In this document: piece by piece, positions 43,301-51,981 of the stretch
Layout of the letters: the number at the start of each line of letters is the position of its first letter
Numbering within the stretch: position 1 is the first letter of the stretch
Source: Myxococcota bacterium
Lineage (GTDB): Bacteria > Myxococcota_A > UBA9160 > UBA6930
Direction of reading: 5' to 3'
DNA: 64,000 nucleotides
Assembly: GCA_028285625.1 (NCBI GenBank)
Contig: JANQOX010000002.1
Coordinates: 124,001 to 188,000, forward strand
Made by a program: the position numbers and the translations under genes
The notes under the pieces: model-generated
The model's database searches: none
What the model was told of the DNA's origin: nothing
The model's input: only the letters and a program-made list of their open reading frames with translations

Positions 43301-43492
43301 ATGCTGGTCGTGTGTATCCATTGTGGCGCCAACCTTGGGCAGGTCCCCGACTGCACCGATCCCAGAGTGGGTTCGGGACCGAGCCACGGCGTGTGCTCGG
43401 ATTGCCTGCCGAGGTACGAACCCGCAGGCGACCGAGACGCCGCAGCGGAGTGGATTCCCCCCGAGGCGCCGCGCCTGGCGCTGCAGGACTAG
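43301..43492 (+). CDS. Small Cys-rich protein, putative zinc ribbon
   Basis: A 63-residue protein with GGAGG 9 bases upstream of ATG 43301. It has CIHCGANLG near the start and HGVCSDCLPRYEP in the middle, two CxxC pairs about 24 residues apart, which together fit a zinc-binding treble-clef or ribbon. It stands alone between an amidohydrolase gene and the DUF3604 gene. It could be regulatory or a small metal-binding protein. The ribosome site and the paired CxxC motifs argue that it is real. Confidence 0.55.
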   Translation: MLVVCIHCGANLGQVPDCTDPRVGSGPSHGVCSDCLPRYEPAGDRDAAAEWIPPEAPRLALQD

Positions 43493-43623
43493 GGCGCATC
43501 GCCCGCAGGCGCACGACAGCTCCTTCCAGGCCACGGGCGGACCGGCACACGGCACCCCTCGCACGCGACCCGGCGCGACGGCTCGGCCGGGCGGGCCCTG
43601 TAAGCTCTGGTCGAGGGGGCGCC

Positions 43624-45495
43624 ATGCGCATCATCCGGGTCCTGGCCTGCTTCATTGCCACCGCGGTCTCCTTCGGGGCCGACGCCGAGCGGGCGGGTGC
43701 CGAAGGGCGCCGCCTCTTGTGGGGCGACACCCACCTCCATACGTCGTACTCGTTCGACGCCTTCCTGAACGGCAACCAGACGGCCGACCCGGACGTGGCC
43801 TACCGCTACGCCCGGGGTCTGCCGGTGGTCCACCCCTACAACCGCGCACGCGTTCGCATCGAGACGCCGCTCGACTTTCTCGTCGTCTCCGACCACGCCG
43901 AGTTCTACGGCGGCATTCGCGACATCTACAACGACGGCATCCAGGAGCCCGATCCCAACCTGATCGAGAGCCTCTTCTACTGGTACAACGAACGCGAGAT
44001 CCGGATGGCCATCGACGAAGGTCGGGGCCCGGAGTACTTCGCGGGGCTGCTGCCGGTGGCCGAAGACCCCATCGAAGCAGCCCGGCGCTGGAGTGCGGAG
44101 ACCGGGGCCAAGGTGCCGCCCGGGGCGACCGTCTCGGCCCGCAACGCCTGGCAGCGGCTCGGCGAGACGGCAGACGCCCACAACGACCCGGGACGGTTCA
44201 CGGCGCTGCTCGGTTGGGAATGGAGCAGCGTCCCCGGTGGTGCCAACCTGCACCGCGTCGTCATGACCGACGCAGACGGACCGCGGACCGCCGGCTTCCT
44301 GCCGTTCTCGTCGGCCGACAGCCCGTTCCCCGAAGACCTCTGGGCATGGCTCGAGAAGACCTCGGCCGAGACCGGTGCGCGCTTTCTCGCGATCCCGCAC
44401 AACTCGAACATCTCCAAGGGGCAGATGTTCTCCGACAGGACCCTGCGTGGCGAAGAGATCGACGCCGCGTACGCGCGGGCGCGCCGCCGCTGGGAGCCGG
44501 TGGTGGAGGTCACCCAGATCAAAGGCGACTCGGAGACCCATCCGGATCTCTCACCTGACGATCCCTTCGCCGACTTCGAGCTCTACCCCTGGTACATCCA
44601 ACAGGTGCGCACGGGTGGCTACCAGGCGGGTGCCGGGGACTACGTTCGGTCGGCGCTGCGTACCGGGCTCGCGCTGGAGCAGCGGACAGGAGAGAACCCC
44701 TACCGGTTCGGATTGATCGGCTCGACCGATTCCCACACCTCGATGGCCAGTGCAGAGGAGCCGAACTTCTGGGGAAAGATGGCGTACGACTCCGTGCCCG
44801 AGAACAAGCAGGGAAGGACGAGCGCTGACGGCCCGGTGGGTTGGTCGATGTCGGCGTCGGGCCTGGCGGCCGTCTATGCCGAAGAGAACGACCGCGGTTC
44901 GATTCTCGATGCGTTCGAGAGGCGCGAGGTCTACGCCACGACCGGCCCGCGAATCCGCGTGCGCTTCTTCGGCGGCTGGTCGTTCGGTCCCGGCGATCTG
45001 GCTGGGGACGTCGCCGCTTTGGGATACGCCAAGGGCGTGCCCATGGGCGGAACCCTGAGCACCACGGGCGTGGAGGCACCCACCTTCCTGGTCGCGGCGC
45101 AGAAGGACCCCAGGTCGGCGAACCTCGACCGCGTGCAGATCGTGAAGGGTTGGATCGACGCGGTCGGTGCAAGCCATGAGCGCGTGTTCGACGTGGCGTG
45201 GTCCGAAGGGCGGACGATGGGTGCCGACGGAGCGCTCGAAGCCGTCGGCGACACCGTGGACCGCACCAAGGCAACCTGGACCGACGACATCGGAGCCCCC
45301 GAACTCGCAACCGTCTGGTCCGACCCCGAGTTCGATTCGAGCCAGTCGGCCTTCTACTACGTGCGCGTGCTCCAGATTCCGACGCCGCGGCACGCGCTCT
45401 ACGACGCCGTCGCCCTCGGGCTCGAGGCCCCGACGGTGGGCCCCAGCGTGATCCAGGAGCGCGCCTACACCAGCCCCATCTGGTACGCGCCCTAG
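43624..45495 (+). CDS. DUF3604 family exported protein
   Basis: A 623-residue protein starting at ATG 43624, with a signal peptide of about 22 residues ending before EGRRLLWGD. The family signature GDTHLHTSYSFDAFLNGN and the PHP-like DFLVVSDHAEFYGG near residue 95 are followed by AIPHNSNISKGQMFSD, VTQIKGDSETHP and IGSTDSHTSMASAEEPNFWG. Together these suggest a metal-dependent phosphoesterase-like core. The function of DUF3604 is not established. TAAGCT at 43601-43606 may be its -10, with GAGGGGG as the ribosome site. Confidence 0.88.
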   Translation: MRIIRVLACFIATAVSFGADAERAGAEGRRLLWGDTHLHTSYSFDAFLNGNQTADPDVAYRYARGLPVVHPYNRARVRIETPLDFLVVSDHAEFYGGIRDIYNDGIQEPDPNLIESLFYWYNEREIRMAIDEGRGPEYFAGLLPVAEDPIEAARRWSAETGAKVPPGATVSARNAWQRLGETADAHNDPGRFTALLGWEWSSVPGGANLHRVVMTDADGPRTAGFLPFSSADSPFPEDLWAWLEKTSAETGARFLAIPHNSNISKGQMFSDRTLRGEEIDAAYARARRRWEPVVEVTQIKGDSETHPDLSPDDPFADFELYPWYIQQVRTGGYQAGAGDYVRSALRTGLALEQRTGENPYRFGLIGSTDSHTSMASAEEPNFWGKMAYDSVPENKQGRTSADGPVGWSMSASGLAAVYAEENDRGSILDAFERREVYATTGPRIRVRFFGGWSFGPGDLAGDVAALGYAKGVPMGGTLSTTGVEAPTFLVAAQKDPRSANLDRVQIVKGWIDAVGASHERVFDVAWSEGRTMGADGALEAVGDTVDRTKATWTDDIGAPELATVWSDPEFDSSQSAFYYVRVLQIPTPRHALYDAVALGLEAPTVGPSVIQERAYTSPIWYAP

Positions 45496-45513
45496 CCAGC
45501 TGGCCCCGGCTGG
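45496..45513. terminator. Small stem-loop between convergent genes
   Basis: CCAGC (45496-45500) pairs with GCTGG (45509-45513) around an 8-base loop, extended by wobble pairs and followed by TT. It fills the 19-base gap between convergent stops. Confidence 0.4.
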
Positions 45514-45514
45514 T

Positions 45515-47224
45515 TCAGGGGAGGACCTCACCGAGTGGCGTGCCCACCGACGAACTCGGCGGCTTGATGCCGAGCCGGTTGGCCAGGGTGGGCGCTACGT
45601 CGGCCGGGTGGACGGTGCGGGCGACGCGCCGCGCGGGGACGCCGGGCCCGAGGAAGACGATCGGAACGAAGCTGTCGTAGCGCCACGGCGATCCGTGCAT
45701 GGCCGCCACGGGGCCCTTCTCGGACAGGAACCAGTAGGGCTTCTGCGCCACGTAGATGTCGCCCGACCGCGACGGGTGCGAGTTGAGGCGGATGCGGCGC
45801 AAGAGATCATCGTCCGTGCGCGCCGACAGCTCGCGTCGTGAGACGGCGATCGCGATGCCGTCCATCCCGGTGAGCGCCGATGCCACGACCCGTTCCACAT
45901 GGGCGGGGTCGGCCCCGGCGCTCGCGATCGCCTCCGAGTCCAGGTAGAGAGACGGTCGAAAGAAGAACTGGGCGACCTCGTCGATCCCGAAGCGCTTCTT
46001 GGCGATCTCGTTGGCGCGGGCCAGCACGTCTTCGGGGTACAGGCGGCCGACGTCGAGCCCCCACTCGGCCATCTGCTCGGGCATCTCGGCCATGCCGTGG
46101 TCGGCGGAAAGCACGACGAGGGTGCGCTCCAGACCGATGTGCTCGTCCACGAACGCGAACAGGTCGGCCAGCGTGCGGTCGAGCTGGAGCACGACATCCT
46201 CGTTCTCGAGGCTCGAGGGTCCGAAGAAGTGGTTCACGGCGTCTACGGATGAGAATGAGATGGACAGGTAGTCCGGCACGTCGTCCTGCCCGAGGCCCTC
46301 GCCAGCGATCAGGGCCTTGGCGAAGTCGAGCGTGAGCCGGTCTCCCTCGGGGCTCACCAACACGCGCGTGAAGAAGAGGGGATGGTCGGTCGCGCCGAAG
46401 GCGTGCGGAAACACGCGCCCGTAGCCCTTCAGGTCGATCTCGTAGGGCCGGTCGTCGCGATCCGCAAGCAGGTAGTCGGACGCGGGCCGAAGCAGCGACC
46501 AGACACGCCCGCCAAAGGCCAGCGCCTTTCGCTCCCCGTTCCACTGCGCCGCCCACTCGGGGTAGGCGGCGTAGTAGTGGCGCGCGGTGACGAAGTCTCC
46601 CGTGTCCGTCGAGTACCAGAAGGCCTTGCCCGCGTGGCCTGCCATGGCGACGGCGCTTCGGTCCTTTCCCGACACGCCGAAGGCCTTGGCACGACCCGCC
46701 GTGTGGTTCACGAGCTCGTCGGCCAGGGTCGTGGCCAGGAGCGCCCGGGGTGACCGGCCTTTCGTGCGCGAACGCTTCTGGGCAGGATCGACCTGGGCGC
46801 CTTCGGACGCGTCTTCGCGCGTCGGCAGGATCGGGCTGTCGGGGTCCTCGATGTTGTAGGCCAGTTCGCCCGCCTCGCGATCGAACCAGACGTTGCCGAC
46901 CATGCCGTGCAGCGACGGGACGGCGCCGGTGGCGAGCGTAGCGTGGCCCACGATCGTCTCGGTGTTGGCGTGCTGGTAGTGGGCGTTCGTGTAGACGGTG
47001 CCCTGCTCGAGAAGACGCTGGAAGCCCCCCGGCCCGAACCGCGCCCGGTAGCGTTCGAGCAGGTCGCCCCGCAGGCCGTCGACGGTGACCTGAAGGACGA
47101 GCCGCAGTCCCCTGTGCGAGTCGGCTTCGGCGAGCGAGGCCGTCGGTGCACTGGCGACCGCGCAGGTCGTTGCCAAGGCCGCGCAGGCCGTGCGAATCCG
47201 TCGCCGGGTTCGAATCGCGCTCAC
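45515..47224 (-). CDS. Alkaline phosphatase superfamily enzyme, PafA-like
   Basis: A 569-residue exported enzyme. GTG 47224 is chosen: GGAGGGG lies 5 bases upstream and a signal peptide ending near PTASLAEA follows. The catalytic nucleophile is Thr in NTETIVGHATLATG, as in PafA and other Thr-type phosphatases. Metal ligands are in LQVTVDGLRGD at the start, VVLSADHGMAEMP in the middle and AMHGSPWRYDSFVPIVF near the end. It should hydrolyse phosphate mono- or diesters in the periplasm. It is convergent with the DUF3604 gene and divergent from a LuxR regulator. Confidence 0.87.
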   Translation of the reverse strand: MSAIRTRRRIRTACAALATTCAVASAPTASLAEADSHRGLRLVLQVTVDGLRGDLLERYRARFGPGGFQRLLEQGTVYTNAHYQHANTETIVGHATLATGAVPSLHGMVGNVWFDREAGELAYNIEDPDSPILPTREDASEGAQVDPAQKRSRTKGRSPRALLATTLADELVNHTAGRAKAFGVSGKDRSAVAMAGHAGKAFWYSTDTGDFVTARHYYAAYPEWAAQWNGERKALAFGGRVWSLLRPASDYLLADRDDRPYEIDLKGYGRVFPHAFGATDHPLFFTRVLVSPEGDRLTLDFAKALIAGEGLGQDDVPDYLSISFSSVDAVNHFFGPSSLENEDVVLQLDRTLADLFAFVDEHIGLERTLVVLSADHGMAEMPEQMAEWGLDVGRLYPEDVLARANEIAKKRFGIDEVAQFFFRPSLYLDSEAIASAGADPAHVERVVASALTGMDGIAIAVSRRELSARTDDDLLRRIRLNSHPSRSGDIYVAQKPYWFLSEKGPVAAMHGSPWRYDSFVPIVFLGPGVPARRVARTVHPADVAPTLANRLGIKPPSSSVGTPLGEVLP

Positions 47225-47321
47225 GGGGACCCCTCCATGGTGTGCACGTTCGTAGCTGCCGACGGGGAGCCGTGCCACGAGACCGGCACCGGAGGCCCAG
47301 AGGAGCGCCGCCGGGGCTGAT

Positions 47322-47350
47322 TTGTGCCAGGCGGGGGTTTCTCGCATGAT
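47322..47350 (+). promoter_or_regulatory. Promoter, TTGTGC-N17-CATGAT, 6 bases before ATG 47357
   Basis: TTGTGC (47322-47327), a 17-base spacer, CATGAT (47345-47350), then TTCGAG and ATG 47357. It fits a leaderless start and argues against GTG 47324, which would lie in the -35. Confidence 0.5.
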
Positions 47351-47356
47351 TTCGAG

Positions 47357-48547
47357 ATGCCCCCTCCCAGGCCTTCGCCCGAGGTTCGCGCGCTGCGACT
47401 CGTCGAGACGCTGTACGGCGCCCCGACGCACCCGTCCGCCTGGGGTGCGTTCGTCGAGGGCCTCGCGTGGGAACTCGGTGAGCCCATGATCGGGCTCAAC
47501 CTGGAGATCCCCGGCGCGACGCCCGCCCGCATCAGCTACCGGGTCCATTCGGACTCGCGCTACGGCCAGGTGTTCGCCGACTATGCGGCGCGCGGCGCGC
47601 TGCCCTGGCCGATCGAAGAGACCACCGATCGGTTCGTGCGCGGTGGTGAGCTCTTTCCGGACGAGGAACTCCCCAAAACGAGCTACTACCGGGAGTACAT
47701 GGAGCCCCAGGGCCTCGTGCCCGAAGGCGTCATCGGACACCTCTTCGCCATGCACCAGGGGCGACCGGTTGCCGCGATCGGCATCTACCGCCGTCAGGGC
47801 TGCAGAAAGATCGATGAGCAGGACCTGGTCATGTGCAACCTGCTGGTGCCGCACCTGGCGCGCGCCTACGGGCTGTTTCGCGACTTCGCGACGTCTCAGC
47901 ACCGCAGGGCCGCGCTCGCGGAGGCCATCGACTTCCTGCCCTTCGGGCTGGTGTTTCTCGATGGCCAGGGGAAGGCCGTGGCGGCGAATCGCGCGGCCGA
48001 GCTCATTGCCGATCGGGCGGATGGCTTTTCGCTGGAAGGTGGCCGACCGGCGGCAACCCAGCCCCGGGCCGCGTCGGAGGTGCGTGGGATCCTGGACGAC
48101 GCCGTGAAGCGGGCGCGGCTGTCGGGCCACGCCGGACACCAGCCGTTCACCATCCCCCGACCGGGTGGGTTGCGGCCGTATGCCGCTTGGGTGAGCACGC
48201 TGCACGAACCCAGCGAGTTCGCGCTCGAGACCGACCCGGTGGCGCTGCTGTTCTTGAACGACCCCGACAAGGCCTCGCCCGGCATGGAGTCGCAGCTGCG
48301 CGCGCTCTACGCCCTGACCGGCGCCGAAGCCGAGCTCACGCGCCTGCTATGCGAGGGCCTCTCCATCGAACAGGCAGCGGACGTGCGGGGCGTGAGCCTG
48401 CACACGGCGCGCGCGCAGCTCAAGAGTACCTTCGCCAAGACGGGCACCCGGCGGCAGGGCGAGTTGGTCAGCATGGCGCTCCGCAGCGTGACGCCCGGGG
48501 CGTCCATGGGCGAGACTGCCGATCTCTCTCTGAGAGACGGTTCGTGA
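47357..48547 (+). CDS. LuxR-family transcriptional regulator
   Basis: A 396-residue regulator. The C-terminal HTH (about residues 315-380) shows LTGAEAELTRLLCEGLSIEQ and RGVSLHTARAQLKSTFAKTG, typical of LuxR-type domains in larger proteins. The N-terminal 280 residues hold a sensory part with a PAS-like segment near ALAEAIDFLPFGLVFLDGQG. ATG 47357 is favoured by the promoter geometry. It is followed 31 bases later by a kinase-like gene, so the two may be linked, but no receiver domain is present in the regulator. Confidence 0.82.
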   Translation: MPPPRPSPEVRALRLVETLYGAPTHPSAWGAFVEGLAWELGEPMIGLNLEIPGATPARISYRVHSDSRYGQVFADYAARGALPWPIEETTDRFVRGGELFPDEELPKTSYYREYMEPQGLVPEGVIGHLFAMHQGRPVAAIGIYRRQGCRKIDEQDLVMCNLLVPHLARAYGLFRDFATSQHRRAALAEAIDFLPFGLVFLDGQGKAVAANRAAELIADRADGFSLEGGRPAATQPRAASEVRGILDDAVKRARLSGHAGHQPFTIPRPGGLRPYAAWVSTLHEPSEFALETDPVALLFLNDPDKASPGMESQLRALYALTGAEAELTRLLCEGLSIEQAADVRGVSLHTARAQLKSTFAKTGTRRQGELVSMALRSVTPGASMGETADLSLRDGS

Positions 48548-48578
48548 CGCGGCGCGGGACCCACGTGAGCTCGTGCCG

Positions 48579-50471
48579 ATGAGCGCGTTCGAGGTGATCG
48601 GCGGCCTCGCACTCAGCGCCTGCCTGGGGTTCGCCGCGGCCGCCTTCCTGCGGCTGCCGGCCGGTCGCGTTCCGACGGTGCTGACCGCCTTCGTCGTCTG
48701 CACGGGGCTCTGGGCGCTCGGCGACGTGGTGGCGAGTCATGCCGGGGACATGCTCTGGAAGCAGGTCGGCCTCGCGATTCTGTACACGGGCTCGATCTTC
48801 CTGCCGCTCTTCTGGTGGCTGCTCGTGGTGCGTTGGTCCCAGGGGCTCGGCTGTCCCCTGCCCGTCACGCCGAGGCGCTGGGCCTGGCTGCCGCTGGTCT
48901 GGCCCGGCGCATTGTGGCTCCTGATGCTCACCAACCCCTGGCACGGCGAGTTCATCACGCCCCGACTCGACGCCCCGAACGAGTACCAGCCGGCCTGGTG
49001 GCTGATGGCCGTCGTCAACTATGGCCTGATCGTGGCGGCGCTCGGCCTGGCGGCGTGGACGATGCGGCGCGTGGGCACGCCCGAGGTGCGCAAGCAGGGC
49101 GCGCTCGTCATGGCCGCGGGCGTGGTGACCCTGGTCGGAAATCTCGCCTACGTGCTGATGCGCGAGCCCAACGCCACGCTGCTCACGCTGGCCGGCTCGG
49201 GCTCGCTCCTGGTCGTGGGCATGTACCGAGAGGGGTTGTTCGGTGTGCTGCCCGTTGCGCTGCCCACGATCGCCCATCACGATCCCGACGGCGTGCTCGT
49301 GGTGCGCGCCGACGGCCGGGTGGCCTACCAGAACCCGGCGGCGCAGGCGCTCTTCGCGCCGCTGCAGCTCGGGGTCGAGTCGCGCTTTCCTGGTGCGATC
49401 GGTGGGCAGCTGCGCGACGCGCAGGGGATGCGACTCGCGGCGAGCGGGCCCGAATGGGAGGAGCGCTTCTGGGCCTCCCTGGCCCGGCCCGAGGGTGCGG
49501 TACTGCGCCTCGACCGGGACGGGGGCCGTTGGCTGCGCCTCTCCTGCCGCGAAGTGAGGTCTCGGACAGGGACCCCGCGTGCGCTCTGTGTTCGGGTTCG
49601 CGACGTCAGCGATGAGCGCGCCGCCGAAACGACGGCCCGTCGCGCGCGACGGCTCGAGAGCGCCGCAGAGTTGGCGGGGGGAGTGAGTCGGGACTTCGCC
49701 GGCCTGCTGGGCGTGATCGAGGCGAACGCCCAATTGCTCGAAGAGGGACTTTCCGAAGATCCGGCCCTCGAACGACGACTGGGCCGCATCCTCGACGCGG
49801 CGCAGTCGGCGCATGACCTCTCGGACGAACTGCGACGCTTTGCGGGTGGGGCAAGCGCGCATCTGCAGCCCGTCGAACTGTCCGAGAGCGTGATCTCGAT
49901 CGCCGGACGCTTCGGCGAGTCGACCGGCACGCCGATCGGCTTGAGCCTCGACCTGGTCGCCGAGCCCGTGATCGTGGAGGCCGATCCCGAGCGGCTGCGC
50001 GATGCACTCTGCGAGTTGGTACGGAACGCACGCCAAGCGCTGCGCGAGGTGGGTGGCGCCGTTCGGGTGCAGACGGGCGTCGACACCATCGACCCGGTCC
50101 GTCGCGATGATCTGGTGGCCGGAAACGAGCAGCCCGCCGGCCGCTACGGCTACGTGCGCATCGAGGACGACGGTGCCGGAATGGCTCCGGCGGTCCACGA
50201 GCGCGTCTTCGAGCCCTTCTTCACCACCAGCGAGAAGCGCCGGGGTCTCGGGCTGAGTCACGTGCTGGGCATGGTGCGCTCCCTCGGCGGGTTGCTGGCG
50301 CTCGAGACCCAGGTGGGGCGCGGCACGGCGGTGACACTCTATCTCCCGCTCGACCCCGCCACCCATGGGCCCGAGCCCGACGTGCGATCAGGGGCCGAGC
50401 CGGCTGGGGTCGAGTCCGGGTTGCAGGACCCGACCTCCGGTGCGGTCGTCCATCGGATGCGACGTCGCTAG
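48579..50471 (+). CDS. Membrane histidine-kinase-like protein lacking the phospho-acceptor His
   Basis: A 630-residue protein with an N-terminal 7TM sensor (first about 225 residues), a short PAS-like domain (about 230-345), an H-box region and an HATPase domain. The N-box ELVRNARQALREVGG, G1 IEDDGAGM and G2 KRRGLGLSHVLGMVRSLGG are intact. The H-box reads AGGVSRDFAGLLGVIEANAQ, with Arg (codon CGG at 49689-49691, residue 371) where active kinases have His. It should bind ATP but not autophosphorylate at that position. It may be a regulatory pseudokinase, possibly for the adjacent LuxR regulator or another kinase. Confidence 0.85.
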   Translation: MSAFEVIGGLALSACLGFAAAAFLRLPAGRVPTVLTAFVVCTGLWALGDVVASHAGDMLWKQVGLAILYTGSIFLPLFWWLLVVRWSQGLGCPLPVTPRRWAWLPLVWPGALWLLMLTNPWHGEFITPRLDAPNEYQPAWWLMAVVNYGLIVAALGLAAWTMRRVGTPEVRKQGALVMAAGVVTLVGNLAYVLMREPNATLLTLAGSGSLLVVGMYREGLFGVLPVALPTIAHHDPDGVLVVRADGRVAYQNPAAQALFAPLQLGVESRFPGAIGGQLRDAQGMRLAASGPEWEERFWASLARPEGAVLRLDRDGGRWLRLSCREVRSRTGTPRALCVRVRDVSDERAAETTARRARRLESAAELAGGVSRDFAGLLGVIEANAQLLEEGLSEDPALERRLGRILDAAQSAHDLSDELRRFAGGASAHLQPVELSESVISIAGRFGESTGTPIGLSLDLVAEPVIVEADPERLRDALCELVRNARQALREVGGAVRVQTGVDTIDPVRRDDLVAGNEQPAGRYGYVRIEDDGAGMAPAVHERVFEPFFTTSEKRRGLGLSHVLGMVRSLGGLLALETQVGRGTAVTLYLPLDPATHGPEPDVRSGAEPAGVESGLQDPTSGAVVHRMRRR

Positions 50472-50530
50472 GCCACGCCCAGATCGGCTCTCCGTCTTCC
50501 TCAGCGGCGCGCGTCGGGCCCTCTCGATGC

Positions 50531-50543
50531 GGCGAGACTCGCC
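50531..50543. terminator. Weak stem-loop after the permease stop
   Basis: GGCGA and TCGCC around a 3-base loop sit three bases past the permease stop on the minus strand. The convergent kinase-like gene ends 60 bases away. There is no U-tract. Confidence 0.3.
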
Positions 50544-50545
50544 TG

Positions 50546-51904
50546 CTAGCGCGAGTTCTTCGCGGAGAGGCGTTTGGCGTTGCCGAAGCGCCGCGCGAGA
50601 ACGTAGGCAGGAAGGCCCGCGAGCAGCATCGCCGTTCCCAGTGCCGCGTCGGCGGGGCTGCGCGTCACGAGAAAGGCCGAGCTGCCCACGGTGAACAGTA
50701 TGAAGAGCGCTGGAACCACGGGATGGCCCGGGATCGGAACGGCCTCCGCGCCTTCATTGTGACGTAGCCAGGTTGCCACCCCCACGGTCGCCGCCGCCGA
50801 GAGGCCGAGCGTGAAGCCGAGCGTCGCGATGAGCTGGGCGAGGTCCGAGAGCCAGACGGCTCCCACGCAGAGCAGCGCCTGGAACGCGATCGCCGTACGC
50901 GGTGCGACGCCGCCCTCGCCGATCGCCCGGGGCAGCATGCCGTCGCGTGCCAGCCGCGCGAGCACGCGGGAGCCGGACAGCACCATCACCGAGACCGAGG
51001 TGAGCAGGGCGAGCACGACGAGGCCGGCCACGACGCGGGCGGCTCTGGGGCCGCCGAGCGCATCGGCCGCGGCCGAGCCGATGTCGGGGCGGCCCGCCAG
51101 GACTTCGGGCGGGCCCGCGAGGAAGACCGCGTTCAGCCCGACGTAGACGAGGCCTACGCCCAGCGTGGGAAGCCAGAGCGCGCGCCGCAGGTTGCGCTCG
51201 GGATCGCGGATCTCGCTGGCGAGGTAGACCGCGCCGTTCCAGCCCGAGTAGGAGAACGAGACCCAGACCAGCGTCACGGCGAAGGCGCCGAGGTCGAAGG
51301 CCGCAGCCGGCGGGCGCGGGGGCGGCCTGCCGGCGCCTGCGATCGCAAAGGCGCCCCAGAACACGAAGCCCGTGAGCGCGATGCCCTTGGCGACGACGAG
51401 CAGGTTCAACGACGAGGTGCCCGCGCGGGGTCGCACCGCGTGCAGCCACGCGGCGCCGAGGATCACGACGGTCGCGAGCGTGGTCGTGTGCAGGCGGAGG
51501 CCCGTCGCCGTCTCGGCGTAGGGGCCCATGGCGAGCGCCGCGGCCGCGATCGGCCCTGTGAAGCCGGCGAGGATCGACACCCAGCCCGCCATGAAGCCGA
51601 ACAGGGGATGCAGGGCGCGGCCCAGGTAGGTGGCCTCTCCGCCCGAGACGGGGATCCGGTGCGCGATGCCGCCGTAGGAGAGCGCGCCGAGCAGCGCGAT
51701 CACCCCGCCCAGGGCCCAGGCGGCCAGCACGCGTGGCGCCGTGCCCAGGTCGGCGAGCGCGAAGCCCGAGGTCGTGAACACGCCCGCGCCGATCATGTTC
51801 GCGACGACGACGGCCGAGGCCGTGCCGAGCCCGAGGTGGCGGGTCTCCCAGCGACCTCCGTCGGTCGCCTCGTTGCTGCGCGACGCGAGGGGTTCCCGGG
51901 TCAC
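50546..51904 (-). CDS. APC-superfamily amino acid permease
   Basis: A 452-residue inner-membrane transporter with about 12 helices. Helix 1 has the unwound motif VVVANMIGAGVFTTSG, and EATYLGRALHPLFGFMAGW and SYSGWNGAVYLASEIRDPER are typical of APC permeases. It should import or exchange an amino acid or amine. GTG 51904 has GAGGA about 6 bases upstream. It is divergent from marR with which it shares a palindromic promoter region, so the regulator probably controls it. The substrate is unknown. Confidence 0.87.
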   Translation of the reverse strand: MTREPLASRSNEATDGGRWETRHLGLGTASAVVVANMIGAGVFTTSGFALADLGTAPRVLAAWALGGVIALLGALSYGGIAHRIPVSGGEATYLGRALHPLFGFMAGWVSILAGFTGPIAAAALAMGPYAETATGLRLHTTTLATVVILGAAWLHAVRPRAGTSSLNLLVVAKGIALTGFVFWGAFAIAGAGRPPPRPPAAAFDLGAFAVTLVWVSFSYSGWNGAVYLASEIRDPERNLRRALWLPTLGVGLVYVGLNAVFLAGPPEVLAGRPDIGSAAADALGGPRAARVVAGLVVLALLTSVSVMVLSGSRVLARLARDGMLPRAIGEGGVAPRTAIAFQALLCVGAVWLSDLAQLIATLGFTLGLSAAATVGVATWLRHNEGAEAVPIPGHPVVPALFILFTVGSSAFLVTRSPADAALGTAMLLAGLPAYVLARRFGNAKRLSAKNSR

Positions 51905-51935
51905 CAGGATCCTCGGCCGCGCTCGTCAGCGCCAG

Positions 51936-51981
51936 TTGACATCAAGGGTGCCATCCTGCAGGATGACACCTATGATGTCAA
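51936..51981. promoter_or_regulatory. Palindromic divergent promoter/operator for permease and marR
   Basis: A 46-bp palindrome centred on CTGCAG, with 20 of 23 base pairs matching. On the plus strand TTGACA (51936-51941) and CAGGAT (51959-51964) are 17 bases apart and 7 bases before ATG 51972. The mirror image on the minus strand has TTGACA (51981-51976) and CAGGAT (51958-51953), also 17 apart, giving a leader of about 40 bases for the permease. Two direct copies of TGACA-N7-TGNCA (51937-51953 and 51964-51980), 27 bp centre to centre, are likely MarR sites. Binding would block both promoters. Confidence 0.8.

Noticed and set aside
47203-47222. GGGTTCGAATCGCG resembles a tRNA T-arm
   Set aside because: The five-base T stem does not pair, no acceptor or anticodon stems surround it, and it lies in the coding sequence of the phosphatase signal peptide.
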